Shown here in pieces: positions 43,752 to 52,291 of a stretch of 64,000 nucleotides of DNA. Below the pieces are notes generated by a model. That model was not told where the DNA came from, searched no databases, and saw nothing but the letters and a program-made list of their open reading frames with translations. A program made the translations under genes and the position numbers. The stretch lies in the NCBI GenBank assembly GCA_965248715.1, contig CBDFKB010000007.1, positions 744,001 through 808,000 of the forward strand, in the 5' to 3' direction. Source of the DNA: CBDFKB01 sp965248715. Its GTDB lineage: Bacteria > Pseudomonadota > Alphaproteobacteria > Rhizobiales > Rhizobiaceae. Numbering within the stretch: position 1 is the first letter of the stretch; every line of letters starts with the position of its first letter.

Positions 43752-44735
43752 ATGCACCTGATCGATAATCTGCAGTATGCCAATTGGTCGGAAAAGATAT
43801 TCCGGCAGATGCGCGACGGCGGCGTCGACGCGGTCCATGTGACCATCGCTTATCACGAAAATTTCCGTGAAACCGTACTCAATATCGAGCAATGGAACCG
43901 ATGGTTCGGACGGTTTTCCGATCTCATCGTACCCGCACGCACCGGTGACCAGGTGCGCCAGGCAAAACGCGACGGCCGCACGGCGATCGTGTTTGGGTTT
44001 CAAAACCCGTCGCCGATTGAGGACGACATCGGACTGGTGGAAATTTGCCACACCCTTGGCGCCCGCTTCATGCAGTTGAGCTACAACAACCAGTCCTTGC
44101 TCGCCACCGGATGCTATGAGGCTGAAGACCCGGGGATTACCCGGATGGGTCGCCAGATAATCGGTGAGATGAACCGGGTCGGTCTGGTGGTCGATATGAG
44201 CCATTCGTCGGAACGCTCGACCTTGGAAGCGATCGAGATTTCTACCCGGCCGATTGCGATCACCCATGCCAACCCAGTATTTTGGCATCCAGCCTTGCGC
44301 AACAAGTCCGATACGGTTCTGAAAGCTCTGGCGGTAACCGGCGGCATGCTGGGATTGTCCTTGTATCCGCACCATTTAAACAATGGCTCTGACTGTACAT
44401 TAAGAGATTTTTGCTCGATGGCGGCGCGAACCGCCGAGCTGATTGGAGCTGAGCATATCGGTCTTGGCTCCGATCTTTGTCAGGATCAACCCGATAAAGT
44501 AGTCGAATGGATGCGGGTCGGGCGCTGGACCAGGCAAATCGACTATGGCGAGGGTTCAGCCTCCAATGCCGGTTTTCCGCCAATGCCCGGTTGGTTCAAC
44601 GATAACCGCGATTTCGGCAATATCCGCGAAGGGCTGATCACGGCCGGATTTTCCGCCACCGAAACCGATGGCATCATGGGTGAGAATTGGCTGGCGTTTT
44701 ACGATACGGCTTTTGTCGCAGATCGGGTGGGATAG
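43752..44735 (+). CDS. Peptidase M19 (renal dipeptidase) homologue lacking several metal ligands
   Basis: 327 residues with the M19 TIM-barrel order: GARFMQLSYNNQ, GLVVDMSHSS (His), IAITHANP (His), LRNKSD (Arg) and HIGLGSDL (Asp) align with the renal dipeptidase residues H198, H219, R230 and D288. However the N-terminal HXD motif (VIDGHND in the family) is replaced by LIDNLQY, the bridging Glu (GVEGGHSI) by Gln in GFQNPSPI, and THSCN by SYNNQ. So it probably binds one metal or none in the usual way and may not be a dipeptidase. ATG at 43752, next gene four bases after its stop. Confidence 0.85.
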   Translation: MHLIDNLQYANWSEKIFRQMRDGGVDAVHVTIAYHENFRETVLNIEQWNRWFGRFSDLIVPARTGDQVRQAKRDGRTAIVFGFQNPSPIEDDIGLVEICHTLGARFMQLSYNNQSLLATGCYEAEDPGITRMGRQIIGEMNRVGLVVDMSHSSERSTLEAIEISTRPIAITHANPVFWHPALRNKSDTVLKALAVTGGMLGLSLYPHHLNNGSDCTLRDFCSMAARTAELIGAEHIGLGSDLCQDQPDKVVEWMRVGRWTRQIDYGEGSASNAGFPPMPGWFNDNRDFGNIREGLITAGFSATETDGIMGENWLAFYDTAFVADRVG

Positions 44736-44739
44736 GGCG

Positions 44740-46443
44740 TTGGCGGAAATTCTTATCAAGGGCGATCACCCGCCGTTAAAGCTTAGGCCACCAGGAACGG
44801 TGATGCGACTAGCCCGCATGGGGTCGTTTCACCAAAGCCGGCTCAGCTTCATGCGAGTGTTGTTGCGCAATCTGAAACGCGACGGTTGGCGCTTCGAGCG
44901 GCCGCGCTTCGATATCGATGCGCGCGGCGTCGGGGTCGCCGAATACCGGGCCTGTGGGCCAAAACGGACCTATACCCTGATTGCATTCGCCCATGATTTA
45001 CCAGCCGATAAACGCTCGGACCGGGTGATTGCCGAAGCCTGGGATGCGACATTTGCTCTTTATGATGGTGTGCCGACAAAGGCCGACATCGACCGTTTAG
45101 CGGCCAATGTTCCGTTGCAGGAAGCGGGGCGGGTTTCTGAACGCGAACTGGTTTTGTCGCGGGCCAACCGCTCGGTGCGACTGTTTGATCATGTGATCGA
45201 ACGCCTGGCGGCGGGCCAGCAGCCCGACCCCGAGATGCTTCGCCAAGTCGGTTATTTGATGCGCACGACGGCGGTATACGGATCGGGCAAATTTGGCGCC
45301 GCTGACCGCGAAACCTGGGCCGGGCGCAGCGAATTCGCTGGTTCGTTCCAGCCGGAAATGCTCAGCGTGTGGCTGACCCGCGCGTTTACCGTCGACCTGG
45401 TCGAACACCTAGCGCGATTGCGCGCGCCGGCAACCGCGGTTGCCATGCAGCGCGACCTTAAACGCCGGCTCGGAGTAGGCAATTCTACCGGGCTCGGTAT
45501 GGCGCCGTTCCTGATCAACCATCCTGCCCTTATTCACGCTTGGATCAACGCCCGCGAAACCGCGCTCGCCCGGGTGCGTGCGGTTAAGAGCGCCGATGAC
45601 GCTGCAATCGGGCAGTTTAAGAAGTATTGCCGCCGCGCCCTGATCAACGCAAAGGAGTGGCATTGCCAACACCAGATCCAGCGCGGCAAGATTACCGAGT
45701 TGCGGGCCGATTTGACCCGACTGATCGCCCACCTTGATGGGGATCGGTTTGTCGACCCATTTCCCTGGGACCGGATATATCGATGGTCGGAAAATTCGCT
45801 TGGTCTGGAAGCCCAGGAGCAAGTCATTTCCTTGTTGCTGGAACCTTATGGAGAACTGGTCGACGATTTAGCCGCTGACATGAGCGCCGATGAACAAGAA
45901 ATTTTTCGCATCGATGGTGCCATGACCCTTGGGCAGATGCGGTCAATTCTACAGGAGATTTATGGCTGGGCGATCGATATTGATTTCATCGCGCCCGAGG
46001 CCCAGGCGATGATCTGGTATGTTTCTGAGGAAAAGCTCGAACCCCGGCTAGGCACCCGGTTCGGCAGTGGGCTTGAACCCTATGAACAACCGTTGGCGCA
46101 AGGGCGCGATGCAGCGGCACTTTACCGCGAAATCGCGGAACTGGACGGTGACCATCGGTTGGCCGATTTCTTGATGCAACACCCTGAACATCGCCATATC
46201 GCCAGGCGTGCGCAATTGGCCAACCAGTTTTGTTACGCCGAGATCCGCGATAACACGATTTCACACGATCTGCTGCCAATTGATCTGCTGCGCTGCAAAT
46301 TGTCATTTTTCGGTGCCACCAAATTCGATCCGCGATCGGACCGCTGGGTGCGCATCACTATGTACCAGGACGCGCCGTTTCCAGATGAATTGGCAGCACT
46401 TGATCCTGACGAATTGGCCTACCCGCAAGGTTTGCAGTCATGA
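44740..46443 (+). CDS. Large uncharacterised protein of the ALDH-M19-DUF3726 operon
   Basis: 567 residues from TTG at 44740, four bases after the M19 stop; ATG at 44803 is an alternative and the longer open frame overlaps the M19 gene. I do not recognise a family, cofactor motif, signal peptide or membrane segment. It is soluble-looking, rich in charged and aromatic residues, with repeated helical stretches (for example VEHLARLRAPATAVAMQRDL and DDLAADMSADEQEIFRIDGA) and a C-terminal part with several Phe/Tyr/Trp. Codon pattern and tight coupling to both neighbours (ATGA overlap with DUF3726) show it is real. Confidence 0.85.
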   Translation: MAEILIKGDHPPLKLRPPGTVMRLARMGSFHQSRLSFMRVLLRNLKRDGWRFERPRFDIDARGVGVAEYRACGPKRTYTLIAFAHDLPADKRSDRVIAEAWDATFALYDGVPTKADIDRLAANVPLQEAGRVSERELVLSRANRSVRLFDHVIERLAAGQQPDPEMLRQVGYLMRTTAVYGSGKFGAADRETWAGRSEFAGSFQPEMLSVWLTRAFTVDLVEHLARLRAPATAVAMQRDLKRRLGVGNSTGLGMAPFLINHPALIHAWINARETALARVRAVKSADDAAIGQFKKYCRRALINAKEWHCQHQIQRGKITELRADLTRLIAHLDGDRFVDPFPWDRIYRWSENSLGLEAQEQVISLLLEPYGELVDDLAADMSADEQEIFRIDGAMTLGQMRSILQEIYGWAIDIDFIAPEAQAMIWYVSEEKLEPRLGTRFGSGLEPYEQPLAQGRDAAALYREIAELDGDHRLADFLMQHPEHRHIARRAQLANQFCYAEIRDNTISHDLLPIDLLRCKLSFFGATKFDPRSDRWVRITMYQDAPFPDELAALDPDELAYPQGLQS

Positions 46444-47033
46444 GTTGGTCGCTTGGCGAAATTCGCAGTCTGGCGACAAAGGCGGCGCGTGGTGCCGGCT
46501 TCCACTGGGGTCTGGCGGAAGAAGCGGGCGGCGCGGTCGCTTGGCTAGAGCGTAATGGCGCGCCGGGTGCGACCGCGCTTGCTAAATATTTGCAATCGGT
46601 GGTCAATGATGAAATCGGTGGCGATTGCTGTCCGATCGCCACAGGTGCAGCTTATGGTGATGGTTGGCGACCGGAAAATCGGGAATTCGGCACCATCAAG
46701 CAGCCCTTATTGTTGGCTGCTTTCGTCGGCCAGACCAGTGAACCGACGATAACCGGCCTGATGATTGGCGATATAAAAGTACTGGCCAACGCGGCGGGAA
46801 TATCTGTCGAGGGCGAACCGGCCCGTATGCTGATTGCCAGCGCCCGGTGCCAGTTGATGTCCGGTGTCAATGAACCTGGGGGCGGTTGGTTGGCTACACC
46901 GCGATTGCGGATCGGTGAAGCGTCCAGGCCGGCAGTGACTATATTGAGCCGATTTGCCAGTCGCATCTACGCACCGGCGACAGAGCAGTCGCGCATGACC
47001 GGCGCCGGTGCCGGCATTCAAGACAATGATTGA
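46440..47033 (+). CDS. DUF3726 domain protein
   Basis: 197 residues. Starts MSWSLGEIRSLATKAARGAG followed by WGLAEEAGGAVAWLERNG, the signature of DUF3726. Later segments PLLLAAFVGQTSE and GIQDND give no catalytic clue. DUF3726 has no known function; family members are often found next to dehydrogenases and hydrolases in proteobacterial catabolic clusters (family-level recollection). The ATG overlaps the preceding stop (ATGA), so its translation is coupled to the large unknown gene. Confidence 0.82.
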   Translation: MSWSLGEIRSLATKAARGAGFHWGLAEEAGGAVAWLERNGAPGATALAKYLQSVVNDEIGGDCCPIATGAAYGDGWRPENREFGTIKQPLLLAAFVGQTSEPTITGLMIGDIKVLANAAGISVEGEPARMLIASARCQLMSGVNEPGGGWLATPRLRIGEASRPAVTILSRFASRIYAPATEQSRMTGAGAGIQDND

Positions 47034-47056
47034 ACCCAAAAAGTGCCCGTGACACT

Positions 47057-47156
47057 AGAGCGTGACACGAAGCGTTGAAATAGCTTCGTCGCGCTATCTT
47101 TTTGTTTATGCGTGTCATTTTTCCCAAAACCGGTACCCACTTTTGGGTGACACGCT
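47057..47156 (+). repeat. REP-A repeat, variant 2
   Basis: One copy, AGAGCGTGACACGAAGCG to GGGTGACACGCT, between the convergent DUF3726 and olsB genes. Second hairpin is the GTGTCA/TGACAC form with CCCAAAA/TTTTGGG; its first palindrome also has GTGACAC, so the two halves share sequence. Confidence 0.88.
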
Positions 47157-47183
47157 GTAGTAATCGGTTATCTTGAAAGAACC

Positions 47184-47996
47184 CTAAGCGGCTTGTGGCG
47201 CATGGCGTGAAGCATCTACGCCGTAATATCGTAAATAGCGCGGACTAATTCGCGATATTGGTAACACGATCAGCAAATCGGTGGTGCCAAAATGGTGATC
47301 GATTACCGCCTGGCGGCTAAACATGGCGCCGATTTTTAGATAACCCTTAATGAGTGGCGGAAGTTTGCGCAGCACCATGCGCGGATTGATTTGGGAAATT
47401 GGTAACATGTCGGCGGCAATTCCGCGCCCGGCAGCGGCGGTTATTCCCCAATCACCGTCCGCCGGCGCGTGATGGCATAAATAGGATATTTCTTCGGCCC
47501 ATCGGCTCGGATCGGTCCCGGCAAACGAAGCACAGCCGAACATCACATCGACCGAATGGTGCAGCGCATAGGACCAAGTGCTATGCCACAGCAATTCGAT
47601 GGTGCGCTTGTTGCGATAATCGGCTTCCACACAGGATCGGCCGAGTTCCATGAATTTGAGATTTTTGTGGCGGTCGAGTAGGCCGGCCACATCATACTCG
47701 TCCTGGGAGTAAAATCCGGTTCCGGCCTGTGCCACTTCTTGGCGCAGGAGCCGGTAAGTGCCGACCACTTTGGCGCCAGCACCTTCGGTTTTGGCATCGA
47801 AGATCAGCAGATGATCGCAGACAGCGTCAAACCGATCTTCATCCAATGCCGCTATCGGGCAACTAACATATTCGTTTGCAGCCTTAAAAACCCGATAGCG
47901 CAAATGCTGGGCCTGGCGCACTTCATCTCGGCACGACGCAATGCGAGCCTCCATGTCGCCAAGCTGGCCGAGAATATCAGTATATTCAGCTGACAA
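47184..47996 (-). CDS. olsB: OlsB-like ornithine N-acyltransferase (GNAT/hemolysin-like)
   Basis: 270 residues. The family pattern is clear: ARHE-like start replaced by RDEVRQAQHLRYRVF (about 24-38), VCDHLLIFDAK, VVGTYRLLRQEVAQ, ELGRSCVEADYRNKRTIELL (about 123-142), and DVMFGCASFAGTD. OlsB makes 3-hydroxyacyl-ornithine, the first step of phosphate-free ornithine lipids, at the inner membrane. The companion OlsA-like gene is at 434-1297. In Sinorhizobium olsB lies right after the malic enzyme gene; here the four-gene operon and a repeat come between. Confidence 0.88.
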   Translation of the reverse strand: MSAEYTDILGQLGDMEARIASCRDEVRQAQHLRYRVFKAANEYVSCPIAALDEDRFDAVCDHLLIFDAKTEGAGAKVVGTYRLLRQEVAQAGTGFYSQDEYDVAGLLDRHKNLKFMELGRSCVEADYRNKRTIELLWHSTWSYALHHSVDVMFGCASFAGTDPSRWAEEISYLCHHAPADGDWGITAAAGRGIAADMLPISQINPRMVLRKLPPLIKGYLKIGAMFSRQAVIDHHFGTTDLLIVLPISRISPRYLRYYGVDASRHAPQAA

Positions 47997-48135
47997 ATTG
48001 CTGTTCCGGTATCGGATGGATCAATATTGGAAATATGCTGCGCGCGCCCAGCGCTGGAACCAACATAGCTGTACCACCCGCCTGCGTCCATAGCCGTTGC
48101 CGGTTGACCGATATTCCCAATCTTGGATTTGCAGT

Positions 48136-50556
48136 TTATCCGTCTGCCGAGTTTGTCAGCAATTTTTCAGCCCGAACCCGGTTCAGAAGCTCGGTGACAC
48201 GCTCGAATTCAATTGGCTTGGTAAGGAAATCATCAGCGCCGGCGGCCTGGACATCGTCGCGGGTCTGTTTTTGTTCATCGGCGGTAAGGGCGGCTATGGT
48301 GAGCGGACGGCGGCGTAGTTTTTTCTCCAGACCGCGAATGCGGGTGATCGCGTCAAGGCCATCAAGCACCGGCATGTGTAAGTCCATTAAAATCAGGTCA
48401 ATTGGATCACCGACGCCGCCAAATGCCCGTTCGCAGGCTTCGACCGCGTCGAGACCGTTTTCGAACCGAACAGTCTCATCTCCGGCCTTGCCGATCATGG
48501 AACAAATTAACAAGGCATTGATTGGGTTATCTTCAGCGATCAACACGTTTAATTGCGGGCCGCCGATCATCGGTACGGGGCTATGCGCCTCGTCCGGGAT
48601 CGGTTCTGGCGCTAATTTGCTGCGTTCCTCAAGGACCCGGTACAAGGTCGCGGTTCTAAGTGGGCGTACCAAATAGGCATCAAATCCATTGTCCAGCAGG
48701 CGCGGCAGGCGGCTGCGCGCTTCGGGCGCTACCAATACCACTGAAAAGGGCGGTGGGTTGATGTCTTTGATCAGCCTGCGCATTGAGCCGGCAGCGCGTG
48801 ACGACGCGCGCTCATCGAACATGACCGCATCAAATGGCTGACCGCGAGCGGCTGCCTCGCTGAGCTCGCGCTTTGCCCTTCGAATATTGTTGGTGACGCT
48901 CAAAGTGCCACCTGCCGCACTCACCGCCATGGCGACAATGGCCGCTTCGGTCTTGCCGGGCGAAACATATAAAATGTGCTGCCCGGCGAGCCCCTGGGGA
49001 ACGGCAGGGACCGGTTCGTTGCCGGTTTCGGCCGGCAGCACATAGGTAAACCGGCTGCCTTTGTCGGGTTGACTTTCGACGGTGATATCGCCGTGCATTT
49101 GGCGGGCAATTTTGCGGGATATTGCCAGACCTAGACCAGCGCCACCATGGCGCCGGGTTTTGGCGTCATCGGCCTGTTCGAACTCACCGAAGATGCGACC
49201 GATTTCATCACAGTTTATTCCCGGTCCGGTATCGGCAACCACAAAGGCGATATCGGTGGCGGTAAGTTTCTTTTGTGCGCTATTTGGCCCGTTCGGTGGT
49301 AGCAAATTTCGGTTGTGTGAGGAGATTTTTACAGTGAGGCTGACCCCGCCGGTGTCGGTGAATTTGATCGAATTGCCAAGGAGATTGATCAGCACTTGGC
49401 GGATGCGCCCGGCGTCGGAAATAACTGTCGGCGGCACCTGATGCTCGACAAACGCGGCTAGTTCAATGTTTGCTGCATGGGCGCGGCTGGCCAGCAATTC
49501 GACCACTTCATCCACCAGAACCCTGATCTCGAGCGGTTCGGCGCGGTATTCGAACCGCCCTGCCTCAATTTTGGCGATGTCCAAAATGTCTTCCACCAGG
49601 GTCAAAAGCGCATTGCCAGAGACACTGATCGCGTCATTATAGGTTTTCTGCGCTGCGCCAAGCGTAGTGTCGTCCAAAAGATGGGACATGCCAATGATAC
49701 CGTTTAGCGGGGTGCGCATCTCGTGACTGACGGTGGCGAGAAATTTTGACTTGGCACTATTGGCGGTCTCGGCCTTGCGCCGCGCTTGCTCCAGTTCGCG
49801 TTCGGCGCGTTTGTGCGAAGAGATATCGCGGGCGATGGTAAACGTGGCGTTTCCGGCGCCGGTATCGCCGCGCATTGGGATATCGAGCCATGAGAACCAG
49901 CGTTCGGTTTCGGCGATAGTAATCTTGACCTCGGCGGCACCTGGAATTTGGTCGTTGGCTTGCGGCAAATTATCGAACTGTGTGGTGTCAAACGGTTGGC
50001 CAATATTTACTCCGGTTTCAGAAAATGCGCTGCGGAAAGCGGCGTTCATGTAGGTGATCAGACCGTCGCCACAGCGGTGCATGACCAGATCACCGAACGG
50101 ATCGACAAAGGTGCGATAGCGTTCCTCGGTCTCAAACATTTCCCAGGTAAGATCCTGCAGGCGCTCGACCTCGCGCGAATGTTTGCCGACTGCTGCGGTT
50201 CGGGCCATGCGCGACCATGCGATCGCGAATCCGGCCAGGCAGGCAAACCCAACCGCCCCAGAAAGCGCCGGTACCAACAATTGTTGTTGCGGCGATAGCG
50301 CATAAAGTGCCGCCAGGAACCCGCCAAACAAGACGATTGCCGCAATTGACACCGCAATTTCGGGACGCTGGGCAAAGAGCGGCATACCCACGTCTTGGTC
50401 ACCCATTCGAATATCCAATGATTTCTGGCCGCCCATGCCGGAACCGTAAACTGGCGGCGCGGCGGCTTGCGGCAATTTACTACCTGGCGGCGAACTGGTT
50501 CGGTGCGCCAGGGTAACTTTTGCTGGGTGTCGCATTTTCGCAAAGAATGGGTTCAT
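48136..50556 (-). CDS. Hybrid sensor histidine kinase with PAS and two receiver-like domains
   Basis: 806 residues from the ATG at 50556; 159 further open codons upstream look non-coding and run through the inverted-repeat element. Order: soluble N-terminus, two membrane segments (about 66-88 and 93-115), PAS (about 145-250), HisKA with FLATVSHEMRTPLNG (His about 278), HATPase (RIRQVLINLLGNSIKFTD; ADTGPGI; GGAGLGLAISRK), a degenerate receiver-like segment (HILYVSPGK... FDAVMFDERA) and a C-terminal receiver with LIAEDNPINALL, LILMDLHMPVLDG and FLTKPI. Signal and output are unknown. Lies downstream of terC. Confidence 0.9.
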   Translation of the reverse strand: MNPFFAKMRHPAKVTLAHRTSSPPGSKLPQAAAPPVYGSGMGGQKSLDIRMGDQDVGMPLFAQRPEIAVSIAAIVLFGGFLAALYALSPQQQLLVPALSGAVGFACLAGFAIAWSRMARTAAVGKHSREVERLQDLTWEMFETEERYRTFVDPFGDLVMHRCGDGLITYMNAAFRSAFSETGVNIGQPFDTTQFDNLPQANDQIPGAAEVKITIAETERWFSWLDIPMRGDTGAGNATFTIARDISSHKRAERELEQARRKAETANSAKSKFLATVSHEMRTPLNGIIGMSHLLDDTTLGAAQKTYNDAISVSGNALLTLVEDILDIAKIEAGRFEYRAEPLEIRVLVDEVVELLASRAHAANIELAAFVEHQVPPTVISDAGRIRQVLINLLGNSIKFTDTGGVSLTVKISSHNRNLLPPNGPNSAQKKLTATDIAFVVADTGPGINCDEIGRIFGEFEQADDAKTRRHGGAGLGLAISRKIARQMHGDITVESQPDKGSRFTYVLPAETGNEPVPAVPQGLAGQHILYVSPGKTEAAIVAMAVSAAGGTLSVTNNIRRAKRELSEAAARGQPFDAVMFDERASSRAAGSMRRLIKDINPPPFSVVLVAPEARSRLPRLLDNGFDAYLVRPLRTATLYRVLEERSKLAPEPIPDEAHSPVPMIGGPQLNVLIAEDNPINALLICSMIGKAGDETVRFENGLDAVEACERAFGGVGDPIDLILMDLHMPVLDGLDAITRIRGLEKKLRRRPLTIAALTADEQKQTRDDVQAAGADDFLTKPIEFERVTELLNRVRAEKLLTNSADG

Positions 50557-50674
50557 GGCTACACGGAAATAGTTGGTTGTCCGCGCATCCTGCCATAATG
50601 AGGTTTCAAAACCCTTGCAGTCGACAATATGGCTTTGCCAAACAGATCGTCTAATGATCCAGATCGGTATCGTT

Positions 50675-50937
50675 ATACCAAGGGAAGTTAATATTGACCC
50701 ATATGATGGCTCAAATTCGTTTGCCGGCAAGGCGTGTCTCGAAGGGTGATGCGGGGCATCATTTAAGAGACACAACGTAGTCCGGCGAGCGAATTTGGGC
50801 CACCGAAGGCCGGATTTCCAAGCGGTTTGGACGTTGTTGCGCTTGGCTCGTGGTACCAGCACCAAGTCACCAATCGCGCCTAGCCAAAACCCTTGGAAAC
50901 TCCGGTCATAGGAGTCAATATTAGCTTCCCTTGGTAT
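50675..50937. mobile_element. 263-bp element with 32-bp inverted ends and two internal hairpins (MITE-like or structured RNA)
   Basis: Left end ATACCAAGGGAAGTTAATAT (arm 50675-50706) and right end complementary (50906-50937), 29 of 32 positions paired. Inside, CAAATTCG...GCCGGC pairs with GCCGGCGAGCGAATTTG, enclosing GTGTCTC/GAGACAC (50733-50775 region); and CCGGATTTCCAAG pairs with CTTGGAAACTCCGG, enclosing CTTGG/CCAAG and TGGTACCA. Folded, it is a three-way junction. A TA flanks each end, and the right end overlaps the terC stop codon. No coding frame inside. Confidence 0.8.
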
Positions 50938-51554
50938 TAGCTGGTGAACACGTGCAATACTTCTGGCCAACCATGTATCAACATATCGCTGGCGACATAA
51001 ATCAGGAAGCCGAGGCCGATGTAGGATATCCACGGGCGACGCACCAACAGCCGCATGATCATGGTGGCGAAGAACGCCATGAGCGCGATCGACAAAACCA
51101 GGCCGAAAACTAGCAGGGGGATATTTTCACGCGCGATTGCCGCCACTGCCAGCACATTGTCGATCGACATCGAGAAATCGGCGATGGTGATGGTGATCAG
51201 GGCTGACATCAGACTGCGCCGGGGCGGGCCGGTATATTCTGGATCCTGTGGCGAGGTTTGCTTGTTTGATCGGTTGCGATGGCGCAATTCTCGATAGAAG
51301 CGCCAGCACACCCACGCCAATAACAGCCCGCCGGCAAATTTTATCCCCGGAATAGCCAACAGATAGGTGGTACCCACAGCACAAACAATGCGGATTACTG
51401 CCGCCAGGGCCATACCAAAATAGATCGCTCTTTGACGCAATTGAGGCGAAAGACCCGCCGCAGCCATGGCGATGATCAGCGCATTGTCGCCAGATAACAC
51501 AACGTCGAGCCAAATAATCTGTAGGAAGTCGAATGCGGAATCGAAACCGAACAT
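50937..51554 (-). CDS. TerC-family integral membrane protein
   Basis: 205 residues with about seven hydrophobic segments. The conserved acidic motifs are WLDVVLSGDNALIIAMAAAG (about 15-34) and IADFSMSIDNVLAVAAIARE (about 122-141), the paired (S/G)-D-N signatures of the TerC family. Recent work links the family to manganese export and metal loading of secreted proteins; the tellurite name is historical. Its TAA stop falls at the edge of the inverted-repeat element, so the last codon context may have been set by that insertion. Confidence 0.9.
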   Translation of the reverse strand: MFGFDSAFDFLQIIWLDVVLSGDNALIIAMAAAGLSPQLRQRAIYFGMALAAVIRIVCAVGTTYLLAIPGIKFAGGLLLAWVCWRFYRELRHRNRSNKQTSPQDPEYTGPPRRSLMSALITITIADFSMSIDNVLAVAAIARENIPLLVFGLVLSIALMAFFATMIMRLLVRRPWISYIGLGFLIYVASDMLIHGWPEVLHVFTS

Positions 51555-51704
51555 GGCAGGAATTGTCCTGTGGCGGGCAAAGCGCTGCCGTATGCCACTG
51601 CAGGAGGGTGCTGCAATTTGCTAAATCATTGAACGGGAAATTGAAAGCTGTTCTGTGGCACCTGGAATCCAACCGGGCTATTGGCACTTCGGTGGTTTCG
51701 CCAA

Positions 51705-51959
51705 ATGGACCAGGAAATCGATGACAGCAAACCGCCCTATCGCGACCGGGTTTGGCAGAAACTGTGGTATTTCCTTGCCGGCTGGGCGGGTGTGCACTTT
51801 TTAGCCGAAGCCAAAGCCCGGTGGTCACGCACCGTTGCGCATCTCACGATCCCTAGCGCTTGTCACCAAGCGTTGGAATGGCTTCGTCGCGCTAGCTGTT
51901 TGTTTATGCGCGTATTCTCATCCGAAAACCGCCACCCACTTTTTGGGAATACGCTCTAG
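51705..51959 (+). CDS. Doubtful small ORF whose C-terminus is encoded by a REP-A repeat
   Basis: From ATG at 51705 (MDQEIDDSKPPYRDRVWQKL, then WYFLAGWAGVHFLAEAKARW) 50 residues read like a real aromatic-rich small protein, after which the frame runs through the repeat starting at 51855 and ends with its CTCTAG. If genuine, the original gene end was replaced by the repeat. No neighbour or family supports it. Lies between the terC start and the repeat array. Confidence 0.25.
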   Translation: MDQEIDDSKPPYRDRVWQKLWYFLAGWAGVHFLAEAKARWSRTVAHLTIPSACHQALEWLRRASCLFMRVFSSENRHPLFGNTL

Positions 51960-52200
51960 CGCTTGTCACCAAGCGTTGCAGTAGCTTCGTCGCGCTATCT
52001 GTTTGTTTTGTCGCTTATTCTCATCCGAAAACCGCTACCCACTTTTCGGGAATACGCTTAGCGCTTGTTACGAAGCGTTGGAATAGCTTCGTCGCGCTAT
52101 CTGTTTGTTTTGTCGCGTATTCTCATCCGAAAACCGGTACCCACTTTTCGGGAATACGCTCTAGCGCTTGTCACCAAGCGTAGGATTTGCTTCGTGACAA
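51855..52200 (+). repeat. Array of three full REP-A repeats and a partial fourth
   Basis: Copies at 51855-51957, 51958-52059 and 52060-52162, then the first palindrome only (52163 to about 52200). All have AGCGCTTGTCACCAAGCGTT (or TTACGAAGCG) and the variant-1 second hairpin; the first copy has a TTTTTGGGAATACG arm with one paired change lost. Head to tail, opposite in orientation to the arrays at 14.5 and 22.5 kb. Confidence 0.92.
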
Positions 52201-52291
52201 ACGCGAGCTGTGGATGCTCAATAGGTTGTTCATTCGATCCGGTCCTTGGAGGCTGGAGTTATGACACTTCAGTTTCTTCAGAGGAAATCGA

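Noticed and set aside
50557..51033. 159-residue N-terminal extension of the hybrid kinase
   Set aside because: The frame crosses the inverted-repeat element and the end of terC and has no protein-like pattern.
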